From assembly GCA_027313705.1 (NCBI GenBank), contig DAHVDE010000117.1, positions 1 through 60,815 of the forward strand: a stretch of DNA of 60,815 nt, written 5' to 3'. The stretch's first letter is position 1. Every line of letters starts with the position of its first letter. The position numbers were made by a program, and so were the translations under genes. The DNA comes from Actinomycetota bacterium (GTDB lineage: Bacteria > Actinomycetota > Actinomycetes > Streptosporangiales > Streptosporangiaceae). Shown one piece after another: positions 11,708-20,715 of the stretch. The notes beneath the pieces were generated by a model. That model worked only from the letters and a program-made list of their open reading frames with translations. It was not told the DNA's origin and made no database searches.

Positions 11708-11781
11708 CAGGGCAGGAGGGACTCGAACCCCCAACCGCCGGTTTTGGAGACCGGAACTCTAGCCAATTGAGCTACTGCCCT
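11708..11781 (-). tRNA. tRNA-Trp (anticodon CCA)
   Basis: A complete cloverleaf on the minus strand: acceptor AGGGCAG (11781-11775) pairs with CTGCCCT (11715-11709). The anticodon stem CCGGT/ACCGG encloses the loop CTCCAAA with anticodon CCA, and a TTCGAGT T-loop is present. G is the discriminator base at 11708. CCA is not encoded. It precedes secE as in related genomes. Confidence 0.97.
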
Positions 11782-11797
11782 CTGCTGCATGCTGTCC

Positions 11798-11819
11798 TGT
11801 TGTAACTACTGTTGTAACT
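11798..11819. repeat. 10-bp direct repeat upstream of tRNA-Trp
   Basis: TGTTGTAACT occurs at 11798-11807 and 11810-11819, a 12-bp period, 17 bp upstream of the tRNA-Trp 5' end. It lies in the divergent spacer between tRNA-Trp and the aminotransferase gene. It may belong to the tRNA promoter, but no clear -35/-10 pair was identified. Confidence 0.5.
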
Positions 11820-11959
11820 GCTTGAGGTCCCACAGGCACGCTCACGCAGCCTGACGGAGTGCCGCCAGATCTGCAAGTGTACGTGCCCGGCCGCCCCTAC
11901 GTCGAACCAGCGGCCAAAGATTCTGGCCGGCTTCGCACAGGCGAACCCCAAGCCATCAG

Positions 11960-11984
11960 TCGCACCAGCCCTGGCCTGGTGCGA
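11960..11984 (+). promoter_or_regulatory. 9-bp inverted repeat just before the aminotransferase start
   Basis: TCGCACCAG (11960-11968) and CTGGTGCGA (11976-11984) form a perfect stem with a 7-nt loop, ending 10 bp before the ATG at 11995. No ribosome-binding sequence is visible between it and the start. It could be a repressor operator or a leader hairpin controlling translation. Confidence 0.5.
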
Positions 11985-11994
11985 AGATTGCAGC

Positions 11995-13206
11995 ATGGGA
12001 TCTCAAAGCCATCGCCTCTCCGCGCGGATCTCCGCGATACCAGCATCGCCCACGCTAGCCGTTGACGCCAGGGCCAAGGCGCTGAAGGCCGAAGGCCGCC
12101 CGGTAATCGTGTTCGGCGCCGGAGAGCCTGACTTCCCGACTCCCGATTACATCGTCGCCGCCGCGCAGCGGGCCGCCGCTGACCCGAAGTTTCACAAATA
12201 CACCCAAACCGCCGGCCTGCCTGAGCTCCGTGCCGCAGTAGCGGCGAAGACCATGCGTGACTCGGGCTACGACGTCTCGCCCGGTCAGGTACTGATCACC
12301 AACGGCGGCAAGCAGGCCGTCTTCCAGTCCTTCGCCGCGTTGCTCGACCCTGGGGACGAAGTTCTCGTGCCCGCGCCTTACTGGACCACATACCCTGAGG
12401 CAATTGCCCTGGCCGGAGGCGTGATGGTGCCGGTGCTTGCCGACGAGACCACCGGCTACCTGGTGACCACCGACCAGTTGGAAGAAAAGCTGACCGACCG
12501 CACCAAGGTCCTGCTTTTCGTCTCGCCATCAAATCCCACGGGCGCTGTCTACCCGCCTGAGCTGGTCGCCGAAATCGGCAAGTGGGCGGCAAGCAAGGGA
12601 ATCTGGGTAGTCACCGATGAGATCTATGAGCACCTGGTCTACGGCACGGCCAAGTTCAGCTCGATCCCCGTCGTGGTCCCAGAGACCGCCGAGCGCTGCG
12701 TGGTGCTTAATGGCTGCGCAAAGACTTATGCGATGACCGGCTGGCGGGTCGGCTGGATGATCGGGCCGCTCGACGTGATTTCCGCCGCCTCGAACTTCCA
12801 GTCACATGTCACGTCAAATGTCTGCAACGTGGCCCAGGCCGCCGCGCTCGCAGCGGTGTCTGGCGACCTGTCGGCCGTCGCCACCATGCGCGAGGCGTTC
12901 GACCGGCGCAGGCAGCGGATGACTACCATGCTGAACGAGATCCCTGGCGTCGTGTGCCCGCTGCCTGAGGGCGCGTTCTACTGCTACCCGAGCGTCAGGG
13001 CGCTGCTCGGCCGTGAGATCGCCGGCCGCCGCGTGGAGACTTCCGCCGCACTCGCTGACCTGCTGCTCGACGAGGCCGAGGTAGCCGTGGTGCCTGGCGA
13101 GGCGTTCGGCACCCCAGGGTACTTCCGGCTCTCCGCGGCCCTCGCCTACGCGGATCTGGAAGAGGGCCTGACCAGGATGCGGCGACTGCTTTCCACCGCG
13201 CGCTGA
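11995..13206 (+). CDS. Pyridoxal-phosphate aminotransferase, class I (aspartate aminotransferase type)
   Basis: Transfers amino groups between an amino acid (probably aspartate) and a 2-oxo acid; cytosolic, 403 aa. Seen: the N-terminal [13 protein letters not shown] signature, [23 protein letters not shown] and [11 protein letters not shown]. The PLP Schiff-base lysine is K243 in [16 protein letters not shown]. The same gene adjoins secE and tRNA-Trp in related actinobacteria. The ATG has no obvious Shine-Dalgarno sequence and follows an inverted repeat. Its stop codon is immediately followed by the ATG of the adenosine deaminase-like gene, so the pair is an operon. Substrate preference is inferred from family resemblance only. 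Confidence 0.9.
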   Translation: MGSQSHRLSARISAIPASPTLAVDARAKALKAEGRPVIVFGAGEPDFPTPDYIVAAAQRAAADPKFHKYTQTAGLPELRAAVAAKTMRDSGYDVSPGQVLITNGGKQAVFQSFAALLDPGDEVLVPAPYWTTYPEAIALAGGVMVPVLADETTGYLVTTDQLEEKLTDRTKVLLFVSPSNPTGAVYPPELVAEIGKWAASKGIWVVTDEIYEHLVYGTAKFSSIPVVVPETAERCVVLNGCAKTYAMTGWRVGWMIGPLDVISAASNFQSHVTSNVCNVAQAAALAAVSGDLSAVATMREAFDRRRQRMTTMLNEIPGVVCPLPEGAFYCYPSVRALLGREIAGRRVETSAALADLLLDEAEVAVVPGEAFGTPGYFRLSAALAYADLEEGLTRMRRLLSTAR

Positions 13207-14271
13207 ATGGCAAGGAGGCTCGACCAGCTACCCAAGGCACACCTGCATCTGCATTTCACCGGTTCGATGCGGCGCGGCACCCTGATCGAACTGGCCAGCC
13301 AGCATCAGATCAGGCTGCCTGAGGCGTTCAGCACCGAATGGCCGCCCCGCCTGCGCGGCACAGACGAACGCGGCTGGTTCAGGTTCCAGCGGCTTTACGA
13401 CAGCGCCAGGACGGTGCTGCGCACCGAAGCCGACGTGCGGCGGCTCATCACCGAGACGGCGCAGGACGAGGCAGCTGAGGGCTCTGGCTGGCTAGAGCTC
13501 CAGGTGGATCCTTCTGGCTATGCGGCCAGGTTCGGCGGCCTGACGGCGTTTACCGAGCTAGTGCTCGATGCGGCCGGCCGCGCGGCGGAGGCGGCAGGCA
13601 TCGGGATGGGCATCATTATCGCGGCCAACCGCACCAGGCATCCGCTCGACGCGCGGACCTCGGCCAGGCTGGCGGCTGCTTACGCCGGCCGGGGCGTGAC
13701 CGGATTCGGCCTGTCGAGCGACGAAAGGCGCGGGGTCACCGCCGAATTCGCCCCGGCCTTCAAGATCGCCGCCAGGTCTGGCCTCATGTCCGTGCCGCAC
13801 GGGGGCGAGCTTGAGGGCCCGGCGAGCGTGCGCGCCTGCGTCGACCAGCTACGCGCCGACCGCATCGGCCACGGCGTCGCCGCCGCCGCCGACCCCGGCC
13901 TGCTCGCCCGCCTCGCCGAACGGCAGATCACGCTCGAGGTCTGCCCCGCGTCCAACGTGGCGCTCGGCGTGGCCGCCGCACCGGCCGATGTGCCCCTGAT
14001 CAGGCTGCTGGAAGCCGGCATTCCCCTGGCACTCGGTGCCGACGACCCGCTGCTCTTCGGCGCGAGGCTGACGGCGCAGTATGAGGCGGCCAGGGCCGTG
14101 CACGGGCTGTCGGACGAATGGCTGGCCGCGCTGGCCGCGATGTCGGTCCGCGGCTCGGCCGCCCCCGCCGGGGTCAAGGCCAGCCTGCTGGCAGGCATCG
14201 ATGCCTGGCTAGCCGCCCCCGCCTCCGGCCAGGCCAAGGCACCCGATCCAGGCGGGCTGCTCAGAGACTGA
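13207..14271 (+). CDS. Adenosine deaminase family protein
   Basis: Zinc-dependent hydrolase of the adenosine/adenine deaminase family, 354 aa. Metal and catalytic motifs are visible in order: HLHLHFTGS near residue 14, HGGELEGP (the catalytic His-Gly-Glu region), DRIGHGVAA, LEVCPASNVALG, and LGADDPLLFG, the equivalent of the NTDDP motif. The third motif reads HGGE where classical enzymes have HAGE, so adenosine as the substrate is likely but unproven. It starts directly after the aminotransferase stop. It converges on murB with an 11-bp overlap of coding ends, so no terminator fits between them. Confidence 0.85.
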   Translation: MARRLDQLPKAHLHLHFTGSMRRGTLIELASQHQIRLPEAFSTEWPPRLRGTDERGWFRFQRLYDSARTVLRTEADVRRLITETAQDEAAEGSGWLELQVDPSGYAARFGGLTAFTELVLDAAGRAAEAAGIGMGIIIAANRTRHPLDARTSARLAAAYAGRGVTGFGLSSDERRGVTAEFAPAFKIAARSGLMSVPHGGELEGPASVRACVDQLRADRIGHGVAAAADPGLLARLAERQITLEVCPASNVALGVAAAPADVPLIRLLEAGIPLALGADDPLLFGARLTAQYEAARAVHGLSDEWLAALAAMSVRGSAAPAGVKASLLAGIDAWLAAPASGQAKAPDPGGLLRD

Positions 14272-15340
14272 CCCCCACGAAGGTGGGCTCGTTGGTCAGT
14301 TCCACGCCGAACGCGTCACGCACTCCGGCCGCTATCTGCCTGGCCAGGGTAAGCACATCGGCCGTCGTGGCACCACCGGCGTTGGTGAGCGCGAGAGTGT
14401 GCTTGGTTGAAATGCGAGCGCCTCCTGGCCCGCGAAAACCCTTGCCGAAGCCCGCGTGCTCGATCAGCCAGGCCGCGGGTACCTTCACCTGCCCGTCGTC
14501 AGCGGCGAAGCCCGGTACCCTGACTCCCGGCACCCGCACGGCCGCCCGGCGTTCGAGTTCGGCGAACTGCCGCGGCGAAACCAACGCGTTGGTGAAGAAT
14601 GACCCCGCGCTTGCCGTGTCAGGGTCGGCGGGGTCGAGCACCATGCCCTTGCCGCGCCGCAGGGCGAGAACGGCGTCCCTGACTTCGTCGAGTGGCGCCC
14701 GGTCCCCCACCTCGACGCCAAGCGTCCCGGCCAGCTCGGCGTACCTGACCGGCCTGGACAGCGAGTCACGCTCAAGAGCGAACGTCACGTCGAGCACCAG
14801 GTACCTGCCCGTAGGCGCGCCACCCGTCGTCGACTTGAACACGCTGGTACGGTAGCCGAACTCACATTCAGCCCGGCTCATGAGCCGCTCCGCGCGGGCG
14901 ATCCGGTCGAAAACCCTGACCGCGGCGATCGTCGCCGCGACCTCCTGGCCGTAGGCACCCACGTTCTGGATCGGCGTCGCCCCGGCAAGTCCAGGAATCC
15001 CGGCCAGGCATTCGATGCCCGCGAGCTTCTCCGCGACGGCCAGGTCGACGAACGCCGCCCAGTTCTCCCCCGCGGCCAGCGTGACGCTCACCTGCTCGCC
15101 AGTCTCGGCGACAGAAATTCCCGCGCTGGCCACCTGGACGACCAGGCCAGGAAAGCCCGCGTCGGCGACAAGCAAGTTGCTGCCCCCGCCGAGCACAAGC
15201 ACGGGCTCGCCAGCGGCGTCGGCAGCGGAGACGACCGCAGCCAGTTCCCCGGCCGAGGCCGCGGCCGTGAAGTTCGCTGCCTGGCCGCCGAGCCTGAAGG
15301 TCGTATACGAGGAAAGCTGGCGGATCATGGCTCGCACCAC
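14261..15340 (-). CDS. murB: UDP-N-acetylenolpyruvoylglucosamine reductase
   Basis: FAD- and NADPH-dependent second step of UDP-MurNAc synthesis for peptidoglycan, 359 aa from GTG 15340; an internal ATG at 15328 is an alternative start. Seen: SSYTTFRLGGQAA, the FAD-binding VLGGGSNLLVAD, IPGLAGATPIQNVGAYGQEV, and the C-terminal WLIEHAGFGKGFRGPGGARI with SGSFFTN-type AGSFFTNALVSP. The length and spacing fit the type I enzyme. It follows hadB by 6 bp on the same strand. Confidence 0.95.
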   Translation of the reverse strand: MVRAMIRQLSSYTTFRLGGQAANFTAAASAGELAAVVSAADAAGEPVLVLGGGSNLLVADAGFPGLVVQVASAGISVAETGEQVSVTLAAGENWAAFVDLAVAEKLAGIECLAGIPGLAGATPIQNVGAYGQEVAATIAAVRVFDRIARAERLMSRAECEFGYRTSVFKSTTGGAPTGRYLVLDVTFALERDSLSRPVRYAELAGTLGVEVGDRAPLDEVRDAVLALRRGKGMVLDPADPDTASAGSFFTNALVSPRQFAELERRAAVRVPGVRVPGFAADDGQVKVPAAWLIEHAGFGKGFRGPGGARISTKHTLALTNAGGATTADVLTLARQIAAGVRDAFGVELTNEPTFVGVSL

Positions 15341-15346
15341 GCGGGC

Positions 15347-15775
15347 TTAAGGGAGCCTGACGACGGCGCGGGCCCTGGTGAGGACCTTGCCTTCGCCCGA
15401 CCTCGCGGTCAGCGCGAGCGCCACCAGGTTGCCTTCGAGTTTCTCCCCGACCTTCCCGGTCACGCTGATCGTCGCGCCGCGGTCGTCGTCGGGCACCACG
15501 ACGGGCGCGGAGAACCGCACCCCGAACTCCACCACGACCGCACCTGGCCCGGCCCAGTCGGTGACATACCGGCCGGCCTGCGCCATGGTGAACATGCCGT
15601 GCGCGATCAGGTCTGGCAGCCCGACCGCCTTCGCGAACCGCTCGTTCCAGTGGATCGGGTTGAAATCACCTGAGGCACCGCAGTACTTCACCAGGCTCAG
15701 CCTGGTGAAGTGGTAGCTCGCGGGCGGCAGTTCCGCGCCGACGGCCACGTCCGCATAGCTGACCTGGCCGCTCAT
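15347..15775 (-). CDS. hadB: MaoC-type (3R)-hydroxyacyl dehydratase subunit, HadB-like
   Basis: Hot-dog-fold hydratase subunit, 142 aa. The MaoC hydratase-2 signature is visible: YCGASGDFNPIHWNERFAKA, with the catalytic Asp/His, and LIAHGMFTMAQAGRY. It overlaps hadA by 4 bp (ATGA). In mycobacteria HadA and HadB form the heterodimeric FAS-II dehydratase and sit between rpmG and secE, as here. In a non-mycolate organism the physiological role is less certain, so the symbol rests on synteny and family. Confidence 0.85.
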   Translation of the reverse strand: MSGQVSYADVAVGAELPPASYHFTRLSLVKYCGASGDFNPIHWNERFAKAVGLPDLIAHGMFTMAQAGRYVTDWAGPGAVVVEFGVRFSAPVVVPDDDRGATISVTGKVGEKLEGNLVALALTARSGEGKVLTRARAVVRLP

Positions 15776-16221
15776 GCCTCACCACTGCGCTCGACGATGG
15801 AGGAGTAAGCGGTCACCACGAGTTCGCCTTCGACGGTGCGGATCGCGGTGGCGGTCGTCAGCACCGAGTTGCGCCCGACACTCTTGATATCGGAGATGGT
15901 GACCTGAGCGGTGACCACGTCACCGGCGTGCAGCGGCCTGGTGTACACGAACCGCTGATCGGAGTGCACGACCATCGCGTAGTTCAGGTTGAGGCCAGGA
16001 TCGGCTAGCACCGGGGCACTGCCTGCCATGCTCACCACGATCGGAAAGGTAGGTGGCGCTATTACGTCGGGGAAACCAGCCTCGCCGGCGGCCGCCCGGC
16101 TGCGATACACCGGATTAGGATCGCCGATCGCATCGGCGAACTCCCTCAGCTTCTCCCTGCTGACCTCGTAAGGTTCGGTAGGCGGGAAGGTCTTGCCGAG
16201 GTAATCGCGGTTGAGCGCCAT
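15772..16221 (-). CDS. hadA: MaoC N-terminal-type dehydratase subunit, HadA-like
   Basis: Partner hot-dog subunit without the full catalytic signature, 149 aa. It starts MALNRDYLGKTFPPTEPYEV and has the FADAIGDPNPVYRSRAAA segment that resembles the MaoC motif but lacks the catalytic His. It lies 5 bp after rpmG and overlaps hadB. This matches the conserved rpmG-hadA-hadB block. It should act as the substrate-binding half of a HadAB-type complex. Confidence 0.85.
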   Translation of the reverse strand: MALNRDYLGKTFPPTEPYEVSREKLREFADAIGDPNPVYRSRAAAGEAGFPDVIAPPTFPIVVSMAGSAPVLADPGLNLNYAMVVHSDQRFVYTRPLHAGDVVTAQVTISDIKSVGRNSVLTTATAIRTVEGELVVTAYSSIVERSGEA

Positions 16222-16226
16222 CCAGG

Positions 16227-16391
16227 CTAGCGCGTTTCGCGGTGCGGCTGGTGCTTGCGGCAGTTCGGGCAGTACTTGCTCAGCTCGACGCGGTCAGGGT
16301 CGTTGCGCCGGTTCTTGCGCGTGATGTAGTTGCGGTGCTTGCACTCCTGACAGGCAAGGGTGATCTTGGGCCTGATATCGGTCGCGGCCAC
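16227..16391 (-). CDS. rpmG: 50S ribosomal protein L33
   Basis: 54 aa from the GTG at 16391 ([20 protein letters not shown]), with AGGAAGG upstream. The longer frame from 16448 does not fit the family. The zinc ligands CQEC and CPNC are present, so this is the Cys-containing (C+) form of L33. It is cotranscribed with hadA and hadB and lies 100 bp downstream of tRNA-Met. Confidence 0.93.
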   Translation of the reverse strand: MAATDIRPKITLACQECKHRNYITRKNRRNDPDRVELSKYCPNCRKHQPHRETR

Positions 16392-16491
16392 GTGGAGTGC
16401 CTTCCTCTCATTGTTGGAACAGTCCGCTATCGGAACAGCCCTTGACACCGGCCTGTTCCCGTGCTCGCCGGCCAGAAGACGGGCGAGTTCG

Positions 16492-16565
16492 TAGCGGAGG
16501 CCGGACTTGAACCGGCGACACAGCGATTATGAGCCGCTTGCTCTGCCTGACTGAGCTACTCCGCC
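16492..16565 (-). tRNA. tRNA-Met (anticodon CAT)
   Basis: Minus-strand cloverleaf of 74 nt: acceptor GGCGGAG pairs with CTCCGCT with a G-U at the first pair. The anticodon loop is CTCATAA, the T-arm GCCGG-TTCAAGT-CCGGC, and A is the discriminator. Its position before rpmG is that of the elongator tRNA-Met in related genomes. The first acceptor pair and the lack of the initiator GGG/CCC anticodon stem argue against an initiator. Confidence 0.95.
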
Positions 16566-16718
16566 GCTTGGGCCATCGACGAGGTCAACGAGGTCGCCAT
16601 GGACCCGCCTCACCCGGAACGTTGCCTGGGCCAGCATAGCTTACCGGTTTTTCTCGCCCTAGCGCATATCGAGGCCTGGCGCGGCGCAATAGTCGCGGAA
16701 AAGACCCAATCCGAACTG

Positions 16719-16769
16719 CCCGGCCGGCCGAATAGGTGTCATGGGACGCATCACATGCGGCCGGCCGGG
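16719..16769. terminator. Second hairpin of a tandem pair after the sdaA operon
   Basis: CCCGGCCGGCCG (16719-16730) and CGGCCGGCCGGG (16758-16769) can form a perfect 12-bp stem around a 27-nt loop. It lies just beyond the 11-bp stem at 16772-16807. The long loop makes it weaker evidence; it may back up termination of the serine dehydratase operon. Confidence 0.45.
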
Positions 16770-16771
16770 AA

Positions 16772-16807
16772 GGGTCCTGGTCTTGCGGAGGGGAAGGACC
16801 AGGACCC
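16772..16807 (-). terminator. Terminator of the serine dehydratase operon
   Basis: GGGTCCTGGTC (16772-16782) pairs perfectly with GACCAGGACCC (16797-16807), an 11-bp stem with a 14-nt loop. It begins 18 bp after the stop of the serine dehydratase gene. The position and stem support intrinsic or hairpin-type termination of the minus-strand operon. Confidence 0.7.
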
Positions 16808-16825
16808 GGACGGCTCGCAGCGCGG

Positions 16826-18220
16826 CTAGCACTCCACCACGTTCAGCGCCAGTCCGCCTCGCGCCGTCTCCTTGTACTTGTCTTTCATGTCCGCGCCGGT
16901 CTCCCGCATGGTCTTGATCGCCTTGTCCAGGGAGACGTGATGCATGCCGTCGCCTCTTACCGCCATCCTGGCAGCGGTGATCGCCTTGACCGAGGCGATC
17001 GCGTTACGTTCTATGCACGGGATCTGGACCAGGCCGCCGACCGGATCACAGGTCAGGCCCAGGTTGTGCTCGACTCCGATCTCGGCCGCGTTTTCCACCT
17101 GCTCTGGCGTGCCGCCGAGCACCTCGGCCAGTCCCGCAGCCGCCATCGAGCACGCCGAGCCGACCTCGCCCTGGCAGCCGACCTCGGCACCGGAAATGCT
17201 GGCGTTCTCCTTGAAAAGCACGCCGATGGCGGCCGCCGTCAGCAGGAACCTGATCACGCCTGCTTCGTCGGCGCCAGGCACGAACCTGATGTAGTAGTGC
17301 AGCACGGCGGGGATGATGCCGGCCGCGCCGTTCGTCGGCGCGGTGACCACGCGGCCGCCTGCGGCATTCTCCTCGTTCACGGCCAGGGCGTAAAGCGTCA
17401 CCCACTCCAGCGCGTAGAGCGGGTCGCCGGCGTCGGAGGTCTGCTCGAGCGTCTCGCGAAGTTTGCGTGCCCGGCGCCTGACCTTGAGTCCTCCTGGCAA
17501 GACGCCGTCGGCGCGGGTACCGGCCGCCACGCACTCCCGCATGACCGACCAGATACCGAGCAAGCCATCCCTGACCTGCTCCTCACTGCGGCGCACCAGC
17601 TCGTTGGCCGCCATGATGCCGCTGATCGGCAGGCCGGCGGCCTGCGCCTGGCTGACAAGCTCGGCCCCGCTGCGGAACGGATAAGGCACCTCGACGGCAT
17701 TGGGTACCAGCGAGGGGCTGCCCGCTTCATCCTGGCTGAGCACGAACCCGCCGCCCACCGAGTAGTAGGTGCGGGTGCTCAGTTCGGCCCCGGCGGCGTC
17801 CGAGGCGGAAAATACCATCGCGTTGGAGTGGAACGGCAGCCGCTTGCGGCGGTGCAGCACGATGTCGCCTTCGATGTCGAACTGAATTTCATGCCCGCCG
17901 AGTAGGACCAGCCTTCCCGACTCGCGGGCCAGGTCCGCGGCCGGGCGGGCGGCCGCCGGGTCCACGGTGTCCGGTTGCTCGCCCATCAGCCCGAGCACTA
18001 TCGCAGGCACGCTGCCGTGGCCGTGCCCGGTTGCGCCGAGCGAGCCGAACAGTTCGGCGCGCACCCGCGCGACGCGGTCGAGTACCCCGTCGGTGACCAG
18101 CGAGTTCGCGAACATCGCCGCCGCCCGCATTGGCCCTACCGTGTGCGAGCTTGACGGCCCGATCCCGATCTTGAAAAGGTCGAACACACTCAACGACATG
18201 GTGCCTGGCAGCGAAGTCAT
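16826..18220 (-). CDS. sdaA: L-serine ammonia-lyase (single-chain, iron-sulfur type)
   Basis: Deaminates L-serine to pyruvate and ammonia, cytosolic, 464 aa. I choose the ATG at 18220 because it overlaps the previous stop (ATGA) and has GGAGAAGG upstream. The N-terminal beta domain has [20 protein letters not shown]. The C-terminal alpha domain has [12 protein letters not shown] and [19 protein letters not shown], holding the cysteines that ligate the 4Fe-4S cluster in this family. It is the last gene of a three-gene operon after a kinase and a sarcosine-dehydrogenase-like flavoprotein. This suggests it drains serine made from glycine and one-carbon units. Confidence 0.93.
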   Translation of the reverse strand: MTSLPGTMSLSVFDLFKIGIGPSSSHTVGPMRAAAMFANSLVTDGVLDRVARVRAELFGSLGATGHGHGSVPAIVLGLMGEQPDTVDPAAARPAADLARESGRLVLLGGHEIQFDIEGDIVLHRRKRLPFHSNAMVFSASDAAGAELSTRTYYSVGGGFVLSQDEAGSPSLVPNAVEVPYPFRSGAELVSQAQAAGLPISGIMAANELVRRSEEQVRDGLLGIWSVMRECVAAGTRADGVLPGGLKVRRRARKLRETLEQTSDAGDPLYALEWVTLYALAVNEENAAGGRVVTAPTNGAAGIIPAVLHYYIRFVPGADEAGVIRFLLTAAAIGVLFKENASISGAEVGCQGEVGSACSMAAAGLAEVLGGTPEQVENAAEIGVEHNLGLTCDPVGGLVQIPCIERNAIASVKAITAARMAVRGDGMHHVSLDKAIKTMRETGADMKDKYKETARGGLALNVVEC

Positions 18221-20715
18221 CGGCGCACCTTCTCCCCATCGGGGTCGAATGGCGGCCGCAACGACACTGTCGCGCCGCATACCTGACCGCCGACGTTGAC
18301 CTGGTACCGGCCTGACCTGAGGTAGTCGGCAGTCACCTGGCCCCCGTCCGGCCGTCGCACGTAAGCCATTCCGACCGACGCGCCGATCGTAGCTCCCCAC
18401 GCGGCCGACGTCACCAGGCCGGCCGCCGTCCCGTCCCGCAGCAGCAGTTCACCTCCCCACGTCATCACGCCAGGATCGTCGAGCACGAACGAGACGAGTC
18501 GCTGGGAAGGACCTGCGGCCCTGGCCGCCTCCACCGCGTCGCGGCCGAGAAACCCGGTACCGGTCTTCAGCTTGCACGCGAACAGGAGGCCGGCCTGCAC
18601 CGGGTTGTAGTCCGGCGTCAGTTCCCTGCCGAAGGCACGGTAGGCCTTTTCCAGGCGCATCGACTCGATCGTGTAGTACCCGGCGTTCACGACGCCGAGA
18701 TCGCCTCCGGCCGCCATCAGGTCCTCGTACACCCCAACGGCAAATTCGGTATTCACCAAAATTTCCCACCCCAGCTCCCCCACGTAAGTAAGCCGGGTAG
18801 CACGGGCAGTCGAGTAACCGAGGTCGATGAGCTTGCTCGATCCAAAGCTGAATGCCTCGTTGCGAAGATCGGCGCTGGTCAGCCTGGAAAGCAGTTCGCG
18901 TGAGCGCGGTCCCATCACCCCGTACACGGCGTAGGCGGACGTCACGTCGGCGAGGCTCACCCCGCTGGCCGGCAGCCAGCGCCCGATGTGGTCCAGGTCG
19001 CGCTCGGTCGAGGCGGCGCTGCTGAGCAGCAGGAACGCCTCGGCGGAGAGCCTGGTCACGGTGATGTCGGCTTCGTATCTGCCGCCCGCGTTCAGCATTC
19101 CCGTGTAGACGGTCCTGCCCGGTGCCACGTCCACGTCCGCGGTGCACAGCCATTGCAGGCAGGACAGCGCTTCAGGCCCGCTGACCAGGTACTTGGAGAA
19201 CGAGGTCTGGTCGAAGACGGCCACCGCCGCTCGGGCCGCCCGCTGCTCGGCCACCGACCAGGGCAGCCAGTTCGGCTTGTCCCACGAGTATTCGATCACC
19301 GGCTCGTGCCCCGCAGGTGCGAAGACGTTGGCCCGTTCCCAGCCCATCTTGGAACCGAAGCAAGCCCCGGCGGCCTTGAGGAGGTGATAGGCAGGCGATC
19401 GGCGGAACGGCCTGGCGGTGGTCAGTTCGCGGTTCGGCCATGGCGTCGCATAGTGCAGGCCGAGCACCTCGCCAACGCGGTCGCGCAGCCAGCGGTTGTT
19501 GCCGTTGAAGGCGGCGAACCGCCTGATGTCGACGACGGAAAGGTCAGAACCAGGGTCGCCGTCGACGATCCAGTCGGCCAGTGCCTTGCCCGCGCCGCCC
19601 GCCGAGGCGATGCCGACCGAGTTGAACCCGGCGGCCACGTAGAAGTTACGCACCTGCGGCGCCGGGCCGAGTATGAACTGATTGTCAGGGGTGAAGCTCT
19701 CCGGCCCGTTGTATAGCTTCTTCATGCCGGTCTTTTCCAGCACAGGGACCCTGGTGATCGCGCTGTCCATCAGGAAGGAAAAATGCTCCCAGTCCTCGCC
19801 GAGCAGCCGGAACTCGAACGGGTAAGGGATCTGGTCGGGCGCGACCCAGGGCTTGGCTTCCGGCTCGAAACCGCCGACGAGCAGGCCGCCTACTTCTTCC
19901 TTGAGGTAGGTGTAGCCATCGGGATCTCGCAGCACTGGCAGGTTCTGGTGCACGCCTTCGATCTGGTCGGTGACCACGTAGAAGTGCTCGGCAGAATGCA
20001 GCGGGACGGTCACGCCGCACATCGCGCCGACCTGCTTGGCCCACTGCCCGGCGCAGTTGATCACGATCTCGGCTTCGACATCGCCTGCGTCGGTCCTGAC
20101 GCCGGTCACGGCGCCTTCCGCCTGGTCGATCCCGGTGACCCTGGTCCGTTCCCTGATCGTGGCACCGCGCATCCTGGCGCCCTTGGCCAGCGCCATGGTG
20201 AGGTCGGTCGGGTTGGCCCGGCCGTCGCCTGGCAGCCAGAGCGCACCGACCAGGTCGCTGGTCTCCATGACCGGGTACAGCTCACCGGCACGCTGCGGGC
20301 TGATCAGCTCGCATTCGAGGCCGAAGGCCTCGGCCGTCGCCGCGGTCCTGCGCAGCGCCATCATCCGGTCCCTGGTCCTGGCCACCGTGACGCCGCCGCA
20401 CCTGCGGAACCCTGTCCCCAGCCCGGTCTCGGCTTCAAGCTGGTCATAGAGCCTGGTCGAGTACCGCACCAGCCTGGTGCCGCTCTCCGATGCCCGCAAC
20501 TGCCCGACCAGGCCGGCGGCGTGCCAGGTCGTGCCGCAAGACAGTTGCCCCTGCTCGAGCAGGAGCACGTCGGTCAGACCGCGCCTGGTGAGGTGATAGG
20601 CCACGCTGGTGCCGATCACCCCGCCCCCGATGATCACGACCCGCGCCCGGCGAGGCAATTCAGGCTGCGCAAGTATCGCCTCGCCGGGCTTGCCGTCCCC
20701 CCGAACCTCAGTCAT
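18217..20715 (-). CDS. FAD-dependent sarcosine/dimethylglycine dehydrogenase-like protein with folate-binding half
   Basis: 832 aa from the ATG at 20715. Residues 25-400 or so form a D-amino-acid-oxidase (DAO) fold with the dinucleotide motif [26 protein letters not shown] segment carries the His (about H65) that binds FAD covalently in mammalian dimethylglycine dehydrogenase. The C-terminal half, from about 400, is GcvT-like ([42 protein letters not shown]). This architecture oxidatively demethylates dimethylglycine or sarcosine and passes formaldehyde to tetrahydrofolate. It overlaps the kinase by 8 bp and sdaA by 4 bp. The exact N-methyl substrate is not readable from sequence. Confidence 0.88.
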   Translation of the reverse strand: MTEVRGDGKPGEAILAQPELPRRARVVIIGGGVIGTSVAYHLTRRGLTDVLLLEQGQLSCGTTWHAAGLVGQLRASESGTRLVRYSTRLYDQLEAETGLGTGFRRCGGVTVARTRDRMMALRRTAATAEAFGLECELISPQRAGELYPVMETSDLVGALWLPGDGRANPTDLTMALAKGARMRGATIRERTRVTGIDQAEGAVTGVRTDAGDVEAEIVINCAGQWAKQVGAMCGVTVPLHSAEHFYVVTDQIEGVHQNLPVLRDPDGYTYLKEEVGGLLVGGFEPEAKPWVAPDQIPYPFEFRLLGEDWEHFSFLMDSAITRVPVLEKTGMKKLYNGPESFTPDNQFILGPAPQVRNFYVAAGFNSVGIASAGGAGKALADWIVDGDPGSDLSVVDIRRFAAFNGNNRWLRDRVGEVLGLHYATPWPNRELTTARPFRRSPAYHLLKAAGACFGSKMGWERANVFAPAGHEPVIEYSWDKPNWLPWSVAEQRAARAAVAVFDQTSFSKYLVSGPEALSCLQWLCTADVDVAPGRTVYTGMLNAGGRYEADITVTRLSAEAFLLLSSAASTERDLDHIGRWLPASGVSLADVTSAYAVYGVMGPRSRELLSRLTSADLRNEAFSFGSSKLIDLGYSTARATRLTYVGELGWEILVNTEFAVGVYEDLMAAGGDLGVVNAGYYTIESMRLEKAYRAFGRELTPDYNPVQAGLLFACKLKTGTGFLGRDAVEAARAAGPSQRLVSFVLDDPGVMTWGGELLLRDGTAAGLVTSAAWGATIGASVGMAYVRRPDGGQVTADYLRSGRYQVNVGGQVCGATVSLRPPFDPDGEKVRR

